From positions 1-41,490 of the forward strand of contig CAJUPQ010000027.1 of the NCBI GenBank assembly GCA_910588505.1: a stretch of DNA of 41,490 nucleotides. The letters are read 5' to 3'. Below the pieces are notes generated by a model. That model was not told where the DNA came from, ran no database searches, and saw nothing but the letters and a program-made list of their open reading frames with translations. Origin of the DNA: an uncultured Hungatella sp. (GTDB lineage: Bacteria; Bacillota; Clostridia; Lachnospirales; Lachnospiraceae). The position numbers and the translations under genes are program-made. Positions 1 through 8,299 of this stretch are shown here, one piece after another (positions within the stretch are counted from its first letter, which is position 1; each line of letters begins with the position of its first letter).

Positions 1-728
1 CTGGCGCAGGCCGGAGCCACGGGATGGGCCGTGGGAAGCCACCCGTGAAGGGGGAACATGCCCGCCTTGGCCCCGAATCCCACGATCATGCAGAATGTGG
101 ACGCCAAAAGAAGCCCTTCCTTCCCCGCCACCATATTGTCATTTAATATCCCCCCTGCCGCAAACGTCAGATCCTCCGCAACTCCGGCCAGGAAAAAAAT
201 CCCGAACAGCGCCAAAAACGCGCCCGCCACAGAGTAAAACAGATACTTAAGGCCAGCCATCACCGCGGCCCGGCTCCTCTCGTGGAGCACCAGCGGCAGA
301 GACGTCAGGGTCATCATCTCAAAAAATACATACATGGTGATCAGGTTTGCTGAAAAATTAAGCCCCATGAGAACTCCCACCACGATCAGGTAGTACCCGA
401 AAAACCGGTGTTCCTCCTCCTCGTGGGACATATAGGCCACAGAGTAGATCCCCACAAGCAGCCACACAGCCGCTGTCAGAGCCCCAAACAGGCGGCTGAT
501 CTCATCCACATGAAAGCTGATATTCATCTGGCTGGTCAGTCTCCACACCTGGATACTTCCCCCTGATGTCAAAGCCCAGGCCGTCAACCCCGCCTCCAGC
601 AAAAGAACCGCCAGCAAGACTGCCATCAGGCTTTTCCTGTCCTTTCGAAACACCTTTCCTGCCAGCACCAGAACGCCCGCCAATATGGGGCAGACCACCG
701 GAAGCAGTAAAATCACATTTCCCTCCAT
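1..728 (-). CDS. Mrp/Mbh antiporter D-type (NuoL/M/N-like) subunit, partial
   Basis: This is a polytopic proton-translocating subunit of the Proton_antipo_M family. About 242 N-terminal residues are visible before the window edge cuts it. The motif PLHGWLPTAHPVAP near the truncated end is typical of NuoM/MrpD-type subunits. The ATG at 728 follows AAAGGAG. It lies just downstream of another D-type subunit and ends the visible part of the operon. The operon encodes no full-length MrpA, so this second D-like protein probably supplies the NuoL-like half that MrpA normally provides; that is inference. Whether it is closer to MrpA-N, MrpD or MbhH cannot be settled from the fragment. Confidence 0.85.
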   Translation of the reverse strand, partial: MEGNVILLLPVVCPILAGVLVLAGKVFRKDRKSLMAVLLAVLLLEAGLTAWALTSGGSIQVWRLTSQMNISFHVDEISRLFGALTAAVWLLVGIYSVAYMSHEEEEHRFFGYYLIVVGVLMGLNFSANLITMYVFFEMMTLTSLPLVLHERSRAAVMAGLKYLFYSVAGAFLALFGIFFLAGVAEDLTFAAGGILNDNMVAGKEGLLLASTFCMIVGFGAKAGMFPLHGWLPTAHPVAPACA

Positions 729-740
729 AATTTATCTCCT

Positions 741-2243
741 TTAATCAAACATGGCAAGTCCGTCTGTAATGGCCTGGACAATGGGCTGAGAAGACATACC
801 CAGCACCAGGTTCAGTCCGATAAAACAAATGATAGCCAACCGCAGCGCCCAGGAACTTCTTACTGTGGTCTGCTTAGGAAGCGGCTTGTCCTCCGGCCGT
901 CTCCTGGAGTACAGCGTGATGACCAGCCGCAGAAAGTAAACCGCGTTTAAAAGCGTGCTCACCGCCAGCACGATCAGGGTAGGCATCATTTTCTCCGGGC
1001 TGTCCAATGCCGAAGTGGCAAACAAAAGCTTTGAGATAAAGCCGGACAGCATGGGGAATCCCACCATGGACAGTGCTCCTATGGAAAAGCCGATCCCTGC
1101 CAGAGGGTTCCTGAACGCGGCGCCGCGGAGGCTGACAAAGTCCTTCCGGTCCCCCGACACCTCATAGAGCCCCACCGCGCTGATAAACAGAAGGGCTTTT
1201 GTAGCCGAATGGGCGAAAATATGGAACACTGACGCCACCATCCCCGCCGTGGTCCCCAGGCCGATCCCCATATAGATGTATCCGATCTGTGCCACGGAGG
1301 AGTAAGCGATCATCCGCCTCGTGTCCGTCTCGCTGATGGCGTGGACAGATCCCATGATCATGCCGCAGACGCCGAACAGATACAGAACATTGACCATATG
1401 GGTCCCTACCAGATTGTCATACCCCAGCACCCGGTAAAAAATCTTTATAAGCAGGAAAATATATCCCTTTGACACCAGGCCCGACAAAACCGCGCTGCCT
1501 GTGGGCGTGGCATACCCGTAAGTATCCGGGATCCAGTAGTGGAACGGGTACAGACCGCTTTTAATCGCCAGTCCCACGCTGATGACCGCCATGATCACCA
1601 GCAGGGGAATCCGATATCTTCCCGTCGCCACCAAAAGCTCCACGGATTCCTTGGCCGGACTCATAAGCAGATGACCGGTCACGTCATACAAAAGAGTCAA
1701 GCCTATGAGGAACAGTCCGGAGCCCAGCTGGCTCATGACCATATAGCGGATAGCCGCCGACAGATTCCGCCCTTTTTGCCGGATCATGATCAGCCCGCAT
1801 CCGGCAATGGTATTGATCTCCACAAACACATAAGCCGTAAACAGATCGTTGGTGTATATCAGCGCTAGGAGGGAGCTTAACATCAGATCGATCATGATGT
1901 AAAACAGGTTTTGCTTGCTTTCCTCCACGTCCCTGGCCGTGTGGTCCAGTCCGCCTGTTACAGACAAAAACATGACGATGCCAAAGAGCACTGCCGTCAC
2001 GCCTTCCAGCACTCCGGCCCGTATCTCATTGCCCCAGGGCGCCGGAAAATGGCCCATCATGTAGGTATAGCTCTCGCCGGTCTTAAGGCAGAACATCAGC
2101 GTCCCCGCGGACAATGCCGTGGTAACCGCGATCATCATAAGCGTCAGGTTCCTGGCTTTTTTTCCGCTTAAGACCGATGATATAATTCCGGAAAACATGG
2201 CCAGAATGATGGAGAAAAACGGAAAATTTTGCACAAAACTCAT
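741..2243 (-). CDS. mnhD: Na+/H+ antiporter subunit D (MrpD/MnhD-like)
   Basis: A 500-residue, highly hydrophobic protein of the Proton_antipo_M family, with about 14 predicted membrane segments. It is expected to form the proton/cation path of the membrane Mrp complex. Family-type features are the KSGLYPFHYWIPDTYGYATP segment around residue 230 and the YSSVAQIGYIYMGIG segment around residue 315. Length matches MrpD. The start at 2243 has AGGAGGAGG about seven bases upstream and overlaps the mnhC stop by four bases (ATGA), so the two are translationally coupled. The next D-type gene starts 12 bases after its stop. Confidence 0.9.
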   Translation of the reverse strand: MSFVQNFPFFSIILAMFSGIISSVLSGKKARNLTLMMIAVTTALSAGTLMFCLKTGESYTYMMGHFPAPWGNEIRAGVLEGVTAVLFGIVMFLSVTGGLDHTARDVEESKQNLFYIMIDLMLSSLLALIYTNDLFTAYVFVEINTIAGCGLIMIRQKGRNLSAAIRYMVMSQLGSGLFLIGLTLLYDVTGHLLMSPAKESVELLVATGRYRIPLLVIMAVISVGLAIKSGLYPFHYWIPDTYGYATPTGSAVLSGLVSKGYIFLLIKIFYRVLGYDNLVGTHMVNVLYLFGVCGMIMGSVHAISETDTRRMIAYSSVAQIGYIYMGIGLGTTAGMVASVFHIFAHSATKALLFISAVGLYEVSGDRKDFVSLRGAAFRNPLAGIGFSIGALSMVGFPMLSGFISKLLFATSALDSPEKMMPTLIVLAVSTLLNAVYFLRLVITLYSRRRPEDKPLPKQTTVRSSWALRLAIICFIGLNLVLGMSSQPIVQAITDGLAMFD

Positions 2244-2632
2244 ATTTGTTCCTCCTCCTCTTTGGCCAATATCAAGATCTCATCCAAGTCAAGAGAATGA
2301 TACCGTTCATACAGCCGGACGGTCAGCGCCAGCATCAGAGCCGTAGAACTGACAGAGACCACAATGCCGGTCAGCACAAGACCGCTGGGCACCGGGTTAA
2401 TGTAAGCTTCCACATCCTGGATCCCATCCACCACAATAGGCACGCCCCGCCCTGTGATGTACCCCTTTACCGCCAGAAACAGGTAAGTAGCCGTATCCAT
2501 GATATTCATCCCCATGATCTTTTTCACCAGATTCCGGTGCAGCAAAAGTATGGTAAATCCTATACCGAACAGGATGATGGACACCGTCTCTTCTATATTT
2601 AATACAAGATGTTGTACCAGATTTATATTCAT
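2240..2632 (-). CDS. mnhC: Na+/H+ antiporter subunit C (MrpC/NuoK-like)
   Basis: A 130-residue NuoK-family small membrane subunit with three hydrophobic helices, expected to sit next to the D-type subunits in the Mrp complex. The helices begin near residues 12, 40 and 88, and the acidic C-terminus is EEEEQI. An open frame continues upstream to 2839, but that part overlaps mnhB and reads as arginine- and glycine-rich shadow sequence. I therefore start at the ATG at 2632, which follows an AGGGGGT ribosome binding site. The start overlaps the end of the preceding mnhB gene's neighbourhood by a few bases, typical of Mrp operons. The length fits the family (about 110-130). Confidence 0.9.
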   Translation of the reverse strand: MNINLVQHLVLNIEETVSIILFGIGFTILLLHRNLVKKIMGMNIMDTATYLFLAVKGYITGRGVPIVVDGIQDVEAYINPVPSGLVLTGIVVSVSSTALMLALTVRLYERYHSLDLDEILILAKEEEEQI

Positions 2633-2637
2633 GGCGA

Positions 2638-3591
2638 TCACATACCCCCTTTCCTGAACAGGGTGTAAAACGTATACATGGTGCAGGCCACCACCAGGCC
2701 CACACAGATATTTAAGGGCAGAATCAGACCGCTGCTTAGGATGGCCCCCGGCGTTCCCAGAGGAATCCCGCTCTCCAGGTGATTGGCCCCTGTAAAGAAG
2801 GAATAGCTTTTGGCCAGACAGTAAAACGTCAGGGCGCACAGAGTAGTCCGCTTATACAGTTTCTCCGTAAACAGCTTTCCCATCCTCTTATACCCAAAAG
2901 CATTGAGATACAAAATAAGGCCCGCGCCAAGAACCGCGCCGCCCGAGAAGCCGCCGCCCGGCGACAAATGACCGTTAAGTACAATATAGATCCCGAACAT
3001 AAGGATCACCGGCACCAGCACGCAGGAACACTTCTGCAGGATGATATCATTTTTCGGCTCAAAGTGTCTGTCATTGGTCTCCGCCACCATCTTCTCCAGC
3101 TCTTTATCTTCACTGTTCCCATCCAGACGCAGAAGAAGAAGCACACAGCAGGAACCAATAAACAGCACGCAGGACTCGCCAAAGGTATCAAAGGCTCGAT
3201 AGTCCAGTATCATGCCCGTGACGATATTGACTGCCCCTGTCTCCTGAAGCCCCCGTTCGATATACCGGGCCGCCACCTCATTGTTATCCGGATTGTTAGC
3301 GTCTCCTCTGGGAGGCAGAGCCGCCACGGTCCATAAAAGCGTCAGGATCACGCCCAGACACAGCACCACAGACATGACTTTGTAAAACTGCTTAAACCGC
3401 CAGATCCCTTTTGACTTTAAGATCTCCTTCCCTTCCCCGTGGGCCGGCACGATTATGGGATCCTCTTCGCGCATAACCGCCTCATGGGCATCCATGCCGT
3501 GTTCTAAAAGGTCTGTCTCCCCATCCAGCCAGCTCTTAAATTTCCTCCACCGGCTCTCCTCATAATTATCCCTTTTCCTGCTCACTGTCAT
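2638..3591 (-). CDS. mnhB: MbhE-MrpB fusion subunit of Mrp-type antiporter
   Basis: A 317-residue membrane protein with two recognisable parts. Residues 70-170 resemble the C-terminal part of MrpA (MbhE-like: ERGLQETGAVNIVTGMILDY, then a segment resembling RAFDT-GES). Residues 185-317 are MrpB/MnhB, with the signature GHLSPGGGFSGGAVLGAGLI. About 65 soluble charged residues precede the first membrane helix, which is unusual for MrpB. The ATG at 3591 touches its AGGAGG directly; a GTG six bases later (3585) has better spacing and may be the true start. It overlaps mbhD by 26 bases. Confidence 0.85.
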   Translation of the reverse strand: MTVSRKRDNYEESRWRKFKSWLDGETDLLEHGMDAHEAVMREEDPIIVPAHGEGKEILKSKGIWRFKQFYKVMSVVLCLGVILTLLWTVAALPPRGDANNPDNNEVAARYIERGLQETGAVNIVTGMILDYRAFDTFGESCVLFIGSCCVLLLLRLDGNSEDKELEKMVAETNDRHFEPKNDIILQKCSCVLVPVILMFGIYIVLNGHLSPGGGFSGGAVLGAGLILYLNAFGYKRMGKLFTEKLYKRTTLCALTFYCLAKSYSFFTGANHLESGIPLGTPGAILSSGLILPLNICVGLVVACTMYTFYTLFRKGGM

Positions 3592-3832
3592 CCTCCTCTC
3601 TGACTGCCCTGATCTTTTTCAAAGTCAGGAAAAACAGAATGCTGGTGACCCCTGCGCCAACGGCCGCCTCGGTAATCGCCAGGTCAGGCGACTGGAGGAT
3701 CATCCAGATGATGCACATGATCAGGCTGTAGGACATGAAAATGATGATCGAAGTCAACAGATCCCTGACAAAAGCCACGGACAACGCGCACACGATCAAA
3801 CTGAGTAATAGAATGCTCTCAAACAGCTTCAT
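3566..3832 (-). CDS. MbhD-like subunit (MrpA C-terminal, DUF4040 type)
   Basis: An 88-residue membrane protein with three hydrophobic stretches. It matches the short module found inside the C-terminal part of MrpA and as free-standing MbhD in Mbh hydrogenases. The segment MILQSPDLAITEAAVGAG is diagnostic: the PDLA(I/L)TEAAVG motif is highly conserved in this family. Its presence as a separate gene, with MbhE fused to MrpB next door, means MrpA is split here in the Mbh manner. The start at 3832 overlaps mnhG by four bases and is preceded by a GGGGG-type binding site. Confidence 0.9.
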   Translation of the reverse strand: MKLFESILLLSLIVCALSVAFVRDLLTSIIIFMSYSLIMCIIWMILQSPDLAITEAAVGAGVTSILFFLTLKKIRAVREEDDSEQEKG

Positions 3833-4248
3833 CTTTCTCTGCCCCCTTTTTTCTGTTTCTTTTTCTTTGACACAGCCTTTTCACCGGCTTTGATGTTTTC
3901 TGTCTGTTCCACACGGACACCGTTATTTTTTTCCAACACCATAATCTCTCCAAGGCTTTCATCTGTCATGGCTTCGAGACGGCTTATCATGTGGCTGCAC
4001 ACAGGGGACGCGATCCAGAAAAACACGATGACCATGGCAAGCTTCAGCGAATCCATGGAAAATCCACGCATGGTGATAGTTCCCAGTATGACAAACAAAA
4101 GTCCAAGAGTATCCCCCAATGCCGCGGCGTGCATCCGATTGAGGGCGTGGTGGAACCGGTTCACTCCAAACACCGCCGCCACCATAAAACCAACGCCCAG
4201 GATCAACAGTCCCGAGGCAGCCGCGAATCGAATCCATTCACCTGTCAT
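3829..4248 (-). CDS. mnhG: Na+/H+ antiporter subunit G (MrpG/MnhG-like)
   Basis: A 139-residue MnhG/PhaG-family subunit with three membrane helices in the first 95 residues. The segments GVNRFHHALNRMHAAALGDT and GLLFVILGTITMRG are family-typical (RxxDxYxRMHAAxxxxTLG pattern). The lysine-rich C-terminal tail (KKKKQKKGGRER) is longer than usual and probably cytoplasmic. The start at 4248 has AGGAGG nine bases upstream and overlaps the mnhF stop by four bases. Confidence 0.9.
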   Translation of the reverse strand: MTGEWIRFAAASGLLILGVGFMVAAVFGVNRFHHALNRMHAAALGDTLGLLFVILGTITMRGFSMDSLKLAMVIVFFWIASPVCSHMISRLEAMTDESLGEIMVLEKNNGVRVEQTENIKAGEKAVSKKKKQKKGGRER

Positions 4249-4625
4249 TGGCGTACCTCCTCTTCCGAAACGTGCTCATGGCTTTCAGCCTGCTTGTTTA
4301 AGTTATCCTCAATGGCCTTCAGATCCGCCAGCATATGTTTTCTCTGCAAGTACACGCCTGTATACACCTTGCAGAACAGCACCACTCCCAGAAAACTGAT
4401 CATGGCATAGATCAGGCATATGTCCGCCAGGTAATTCTCATCAAGCATCACGGAGAATATGGCTGTGATCATGATCACCATGGTGCCGATCATATTGACC
4501 GCCACGATCCGGTCCGAGACTCCCGGCCCCAGTATAGAGCGGATGATACTGATGACAATCAGTACGGCCAGAACAACGATAACTCCTGTCATCATGGCTG
4601 TATAGGCCTGCTGTATTAGCTCCAT
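4245..4625 (-). CDS. mnhF: Na+/H+ antiporter subunit F (MrpF/MnhF-like)
   Basis: A 126-residue three-helix subunit of the MnhF/PhaF family. The stretch IRSILGPGVSDRIVAVNMIG contains the conserved GP(x)xxDRxxAxx motif between helices 1 and 2, followed by the DICLIYAMISFLG helix. Family members are usually about 90 residues; this one has roughly 35 extra hydrophilic residues at the C-terminus. The start at 4625 follows GGAGGGACAAAA and overlaps mnhE by 10 bases. It acts as an accessory membrane subunit of the Mrp complex. Confidence 0.9.
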   Translation of the reverse strand: MELIQQAYTAMMTGVIVVLAVLIVISIIRSILGPGVSDRIVAVNMIGTMVIMITAIFSVMLDENYLADICLIYAMISFLGVVLFCKVYTGVYLQRKHMLADLKAIEDNLNKQAESHEHVSEEEVRQ

Positions 4626-5092
4626 TTTTGTCCCTCCGCCTCCATTTCCTTCAATAATTCCACAAATACCGAATCCTCCACACCGTCCGCCAGTTCCTTA
4701 TCCAGATAATGGACGCAGAATCGGTCCCCCTCCACAGACACGGTGATAGTCCCCGGGGTCAGGGTAATCGAATTGGCGAGAAGCATTCTCGCCGTCCCAG
4801 TCTTAAAGCTGGTGTCAAAATACACAAACCCTGGCTCCGGCTGCATATCCGGCGAAAATATGATCTTCAGAACACATATGTTGGCTTTGAAGATCTCTTT
4901 CACCAACACCCACAAGTATCTGATGAAAAAGGGTATCAGACGAAACAGCAAAAGCTCCTTGCGCAGGCTGTAATCCAGGAATCTGCAGGTAAACGCAAAC
5001 AGCGCCGCCGAGATCACGATGCCAAACAGCAGGATTTCCGCCGTCACCTTACCATTTAAGATCAGCCATACTGCCAAAAATAACAGATACAT
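4616..5092 (-). CDS. mnhE: Na+/H+ antiporter subunit E (MrpE/MnhE-like)
   Basis: First gene of the Mrp-type operon; about 158 residues. Two N-terminal membrane helices are followed by the cytoplasmic MnhE domain. The segments LLANSITLTPGTITVSVEGD and FCVHYLDKELADG are the family signature. An ATG at 5098 abuts its AAAGGGG; the ATG two codons later (5092) has six-base spacing and is my preferred start. A promoter with TTGTAT and TATAAT separated by 17 bases lies just upstream. The gene order E-F-G-D-(E/B)-C-D differs from classical mrpABCDEFG and resembles archaeal Mbh/Mrp modules. Confidence 0.9.
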   Translation of the reverse strand: MYLLFLAVWLILNGKVTAEILLFGIVISAALFAFTCRFLDYSLRKELLLFRLIPFFIRYLWVLVKEIFKANICVLKIIFSPDMQPEPGFVYFDTSFKTGTARMLLANSITLTPGTITVSVEGDRFCVHYLDKELADGVEDSVFVELLKEMEAEGQKWS

Positions 5093-5145
5093 AGACATCC
5101 CCTTTCATTTATTAAAAAAGTATAAACAAGAATATCGCGAAGTGT

Positions 5146-5174
5146 ATTATACTGCTGTTTTGAAATAAATACAA
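5146..5174 (-). promoter_or_regulatory. Promoter of the Mrp-type operon
   Basis: On the minus strand TTGTAT (5174-5169) and TATAAT (5151-5146) are separated by 17 bases. They lie about 55 bases upstream of mnhE in an AT-rich gap. It is the only good sigma-A-like pair in the gap between the TRAP genes and mnhE. Confidence 0.65.
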
Positions 5175-5214
5175 GATTATATAAATTTTTTTATGTTTTT
5201 GAAACATCAGCAAA

Positions 5215-6351
5215 CTATTGTTCACTCCCGGCTTCCAAAATCTCCTGGATCATATCCATATACTCCCCGCAGTACTCCCCATAGATGGACAGCATAGCCT
5301 CCCGAAACCGGCCTTTCTCTTTTGCCGACAGCTCCACTACCTGGCAGCCGGCCTTTCTCACCCGCTCCTCCGACTCATGGATCCGCTCCTCCCACAGTTT
5401 CCGCTCATACACTGCCGACTCCCTGGCACACTCCCTTATGATCTGGTGATACTCCCGGGGCAGTTTTTCCCAGGTGGCCGCGGACACCAGCTGCATCTCC
5501 GGCACCCTGGTATGCTCGTCCACCGTATAGTAGGGCGCCACCTCAAAGTGTCTCATGGAATCATAGGAAGGCCAGTTGTTCTCCGCCGCGTCAATCCTCC
5601 CAGTCTCCAGTGCCGAGTACACCTCATCATAGGCCGTGGGAACCGCGGACGCGCCCAAAGCCTCCACCACTGCTTTCATAAGCTCTGACTCCTGAACCCG
5701 GACCCGCAGCCCCTCCATATCCTCCAGAGTCTCAATGGGCTTCTTCGCGCTGTAAAAATTCCTTGCCCCCGCGTCATACCAGGACAGAGCCACCAGCCCT
5801 GTCCCGTCCAGAGAATCCAGAAATTCATCCCCGATCTCCCCCTCCAGCACCTGCCACATATGGTCTGCGTCTGTGTACAGATAGGGCATCTGCAGCACAT
5901 TCATCTTGGGAATAAAATCAGAAAGGGACGACAGGGACACCCGCGCAAAATCGATTCCCCCAAACTGCATCTGCTCAATGGTGCTCTGCTCCTCCCCCAG
6001 AACGCCGCCTGCGCTCACCTGGATCTCCACCCTGCCTTCCGTCCTCTCGAACACCAGTTTGGCAAACCGGTAAGCCCCCTGGGTCGTGGGATAATCCTCC
6101 GGCTGATTCTCCGCGTAAGTCAGCACAAACTCCGGCACACGGGAATCCTCCCCGGCGTCCCCATTTCCGGCACATCCCAGGCTCCCCATGACCATCATCC
6201 CAAACGCCGCGATCCCAATCCCCGCCGCAGGCCCTCCTTTTTTCCAAAACCTGAAATTTTTATAAACCAAATCCCTCACCCTCTCCTTCTGCTTTTTCCC
6301 ACAAAAATAGGAGGCCAGAGCCGCTAAACTCTGTCCTCCTAATCTTATCAC
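5215..6351 (-). CDS. TRAP transporter substrate-binding lipoprotein (DctP family), second copy
   Basis: A DctP-family solute-binding protein, last gene of the TRAP operon. The signal sequence ends in a lipobox (MVMGSLGC), so it is probably a lipoprotein anchored outside the membrane. Family features include the GGVLGEEQSTIEQMQFGGID region, GLRVRVQESELM (the conserved arginine that contacts the substrate carboxylate), and ENNWPSYDSMRHFEVAPYY. The frame opens at a GTG (6351) without a ribosome binding site, just after dctM. A TTG at 6270 (codon 28), preceded by AAGGAGAGG, gives a normal signal peptide and may be the real start. It differs clearly from the first DctP in this operon. Confidence 0.88.
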   Translation of the reverse strand: MIRLGGQSLAALASYFCGKKQKERVRDLVYKNFRFWKKGGPAAGIGIAAFGMMVMGSLGCAGNGDAGEDSRVPEFVLTYAENQPEDYPTTQGAYRFAKLVFERTEGRVEIQVSAGGVLGEEQSTIEQMQFGGIDFARVSLSSLSDFIPKMNVLQMPYLYTDADHMWQVLEGEIGDEFLDSLDGTGLVALSWYDAGARNFYSAKKPIETLEDMEGLRVRVQESELMKAVVEALGASAVPTAYDEVYSALETGRIDAAENNWPSYDSMRHFEVAPYYTVDEHTRVPEMQLVSAATWEKLPREYHQIIRECARESAVYERKLWEERIHESEERVRKAGCQVVELSAKEKGRFREAMLSIYGEYCGEYMDMIQEILEAGSEQ

Positions 6352-6355
6352 AATA

Positions 6356-7651
6356 TCATTTTGCCAGCAACTGGGGCAGCCACAAACTGATGCCCGGTAT
6401 AAACGTGATCAAAAGCAACGTAATGACCATACACACATAAAATGGCAGGGTAGCTTTCACCACCTTCTCCATAGGCACCTTGGCCACAGCCGACCCGATA
6501 AACAGCACCGCGCCTACAGGCGGAGTCAAAAGACCGATACCACAGTTTAACACCACCATGATACCAAACTGAATGGGATCAAGGCCAATGGAAGTGGCGA
6601 TAGGAAGCAAGATCGGGGTTGCGATCAAGATAATGGGAGCCATATCCATAATGCACCCCAGCACCAGCAAAATCAGGTTCAGCATCAAAGCCAGCAGGAT
6701 CGGGTTTCTGGTAAGGCCTGTAATGGCGTTGGCCGCCAGATCCGGCACATGAAGCCTGGTAAGGCAGTAGCCGAAGATGCTGGATGTAGCGATCAGGATC
6801 AGCACGATGGACAGCGTATCCACGCAATCCCCTAAAACTCTCCACACGCCCTTCCAGTCAAGCCCCCTGTAGATAAACACACTGACAAGCAGACTGTAAA
6901 TAACCGCAACAGCCGCAGACTCCGTAGCCGTAAACCAACCGCCTACAACTCCGAACACAACAATCAGCACTGCTGCCAGGGCCCAGAAAGACACGCTCAG
7001 CTGCCTAACCAGGTTGCCGATGCTGAACTTCTCCCCCTTGGGATAATTGCGCTTTACGGAAATAATATAGGACCCGATCATCAGGGAAGCCGCCAGAAGC
7101 GCTCCCGGAACATATCCTGCCAAAAACAGGCTTCCCACCGAGATCCCTCCCGCCGTGGTTGCGTAGATAACCATGTTGTGGCTGGGCGGCACCAAAAGTC
7201 CCTCACAGGAGGAAGTAATGGTAACTGCCGTAGAGAAATCATCGTCATAGCCCTGATCCACCATCATGGGAATCAGGATAGAACCCAGGGAAGCCGTATC
7301 CGCCGATGCGGATCCGGAGATGCCGCCGAAGAAATAGGATGCCACGATATTCACCATAGCCATGCCGCCCCGCATCCAGCCTACACAGGCATTAGCCAAA
7401 GCGATCAGCTTTTCCGAGATACCTCCTGAACCCATGAGACATCCCATGGTAATAAAGAACGGAACTGCCATCAGACTGAAAGAACTGATGCCCTTTACCA
7501 TCTGCTGACAGATCGTTGTCAGAGGCAGTCCCTGTGCCATAAGACAGAAAACCGAAGAGAGGGCAACCGCATAGGCAATGGGGAACCGCAGAAATACCAT
7601 CACAAAAAAACTACCGAGCAAAATGGCGATCGCCATTGTATCCACACTCAT
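6356..7651 (-). CDS. dctM: TRAP transporter large permease (DctM family)
   Basis: A 431-residue membrane protein of the DctM/SiaM family, with about 12-13 hydrophobic segments. It is the Na+-coupled transport subunit of a tripartite ATP-independent transporter. Features are GGISGSASADTASLGSILIP near residue 130, the SCEGLLVPPSHNMVIYA region, and LNCGIGLLTPPVGAVLF near residue 375. These correspond to the conserved GSSxAxxAAxG and (T/L)PPxG motifs. The start at 7651 follows AAGGAGGAGG. It begins three bases after dctQ ends and is followed within five bases by the second binding-protein frame. Confidence 0.95.
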   Translation of the reverse strand: MSVDTMAIAILLGSFFVMVFLRFPIAYAVALSSVFCLMAQGLPLTTICQQMVKGISSFSLMAVPFFITMGCLMGSGGISEKLIALANACVGWMRGGMAMVNIVASYFFGGISGSASADTASLGSILIPMMVDQGYDDDFSTAVTITSSCEGLLVPPSHNMVIYATTAGGISVGSLFLAGYVPGALLAASLMIGSYIISVKRNYPKGEKFSIGNLVRQLSVSFWALAAVLIVVFGVVGGWFTATESAAVAVIYSLLVSVFIYRGLDWKGVWRVLGDCVDTLSIVLILIATSSIFGYCLTRLHVPDLAANAITGLTRNPILLALMLNLILLVLGCIMDMAPIILIATPILLPIATSIGLDPIQFGIMVVLNCGIGLLTPPVGAVLFIGSAVAKVPMEKVVKATLPFYVCMVITLLLITFIPGISLWLPQLLAK

Positions 7652-7653
7652 AC

Positions 7654-8175
7654 TTACGCCTCCTCCTTCACAAAGAATCCCTTAATATGATTATACACAG
7701 CCTCCAGCTCAAAGATCAGCATAGCGACACCGGCCAGAGGAACCGGAAAATACATCCAGAACCTGGACACTTTCGGCATACTCACATAACTGCCCTTTGC
7801 CCCAAGTCCGGTGGCGTACTGCCAGCCCACCACGATCATGATAACAGACAGAGCCAAAACAGCCCCGTCCGCCAGAATATCAAGGAACTTCACCAATCCC
7901 TTGGGAAGGTACGTATCCAGGGCGGTCATACGGATATGCGCCCCCCTGCGGATAGCAAGGGCAGCGGAAAGCACCGCCATGTAGGACATGCAGGTCAGCA
8001 CCACCTCTTCACTCCACGCCGGATCAGGAATAAACGGAATATACCTTCCTGCCACCGCCATGGTGGTGATGAGGATATCGGCGATCAACAGCAGCTTACA
8101 GATAACCATAACTGCCTTATATGTAAAATCATATGCCGGTTTTATCTTGTCAATGGTTTTAAAAATCTCTGGCAT
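7654..8175 (-). CDS. dctQ: TRAP transporter small permease (DctQ family)
   Basis: A 173-residue four-helix DctQ-family protein, the scaffold partner of DctM. The segments WSEEVVLTCMSYMAVLSAAL (tryptophan-glutamate helix motif) and RRGAHIRMTALDTYLPKG are typical; the RxGxHIRxD-like pattern is conserved in the family. The start at 8175 has AAGGAGGGG eight bases upstream. Two hairpins separate it from the upstream binding-protein gene, so permease expression is probably lower than that of the binding protein. Confidence 0.93.
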   Translation of the reverse strand: MPEIFKTIDKIKPAYDFTYKAVMVICKLLLIADILITTMAVAGRYIPFIPDPAWSEEVVLTCMSYMAVLSAALAIRRGAHIRMTALDTYLPKGLVKFLDILADGAVLALSVIMIVVGWQYATGLGAKGSYVSMPKVSRFWMYFPVPLAGVAMLIFELEAVYNHIKGFFVKEEA

Positions 8176-8204
8176 ATAGAACCCCTCCTTCTTGAAACCG
8201 AAAA

Positions 8205-8232
8205 AAGCCTGCTGAAACCCTTTCCCCGGCTT
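8205..8232 (-). terminator. Weak second hairpin before dctQ
   Basis: On the minus strand AAGCC pairs with GGCTT around a small internal GAAA/TTTC hairpin and is followed by TTTTTT. It is a weak terminator-like structure lying directly after the stronger dctP-dctQ hairpin and before the dctQ ribosome binding site. Confidence 0.4.
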
Positions 8233-8234
8233 AT

Positions 8235-8267
8235 AAAAGGCACAGAGGCGTGTGACCCCTCTGTGCC
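8235..8267 (-). terminator. Intercistronic hairpin between dctP and dctQ
   Basis: A perfect 10-base stem (GGCACAGAGG / CCTCTGTGCC) with a nine-base loop, followed on the minus strand by TTTTAT. It starts about 32 bases after the dctP stop. It likely acts as a partial terminator or 3' stabiliser that lets the binding protein be made in excess over the permeases. Confidence 0.75.
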
Positions 8268-8299
8268 CACTTTTACTCCGTCTGTAAAAGAATCATTTC

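Noticed and set aside
955..1167. Plus-strand open frames across 955-2602 opposite the Mrp genes
   Set aside because: They are shadows of strongly supported minus-strand membrane proteins, have no ribosome binding sites and show no family resemblance.
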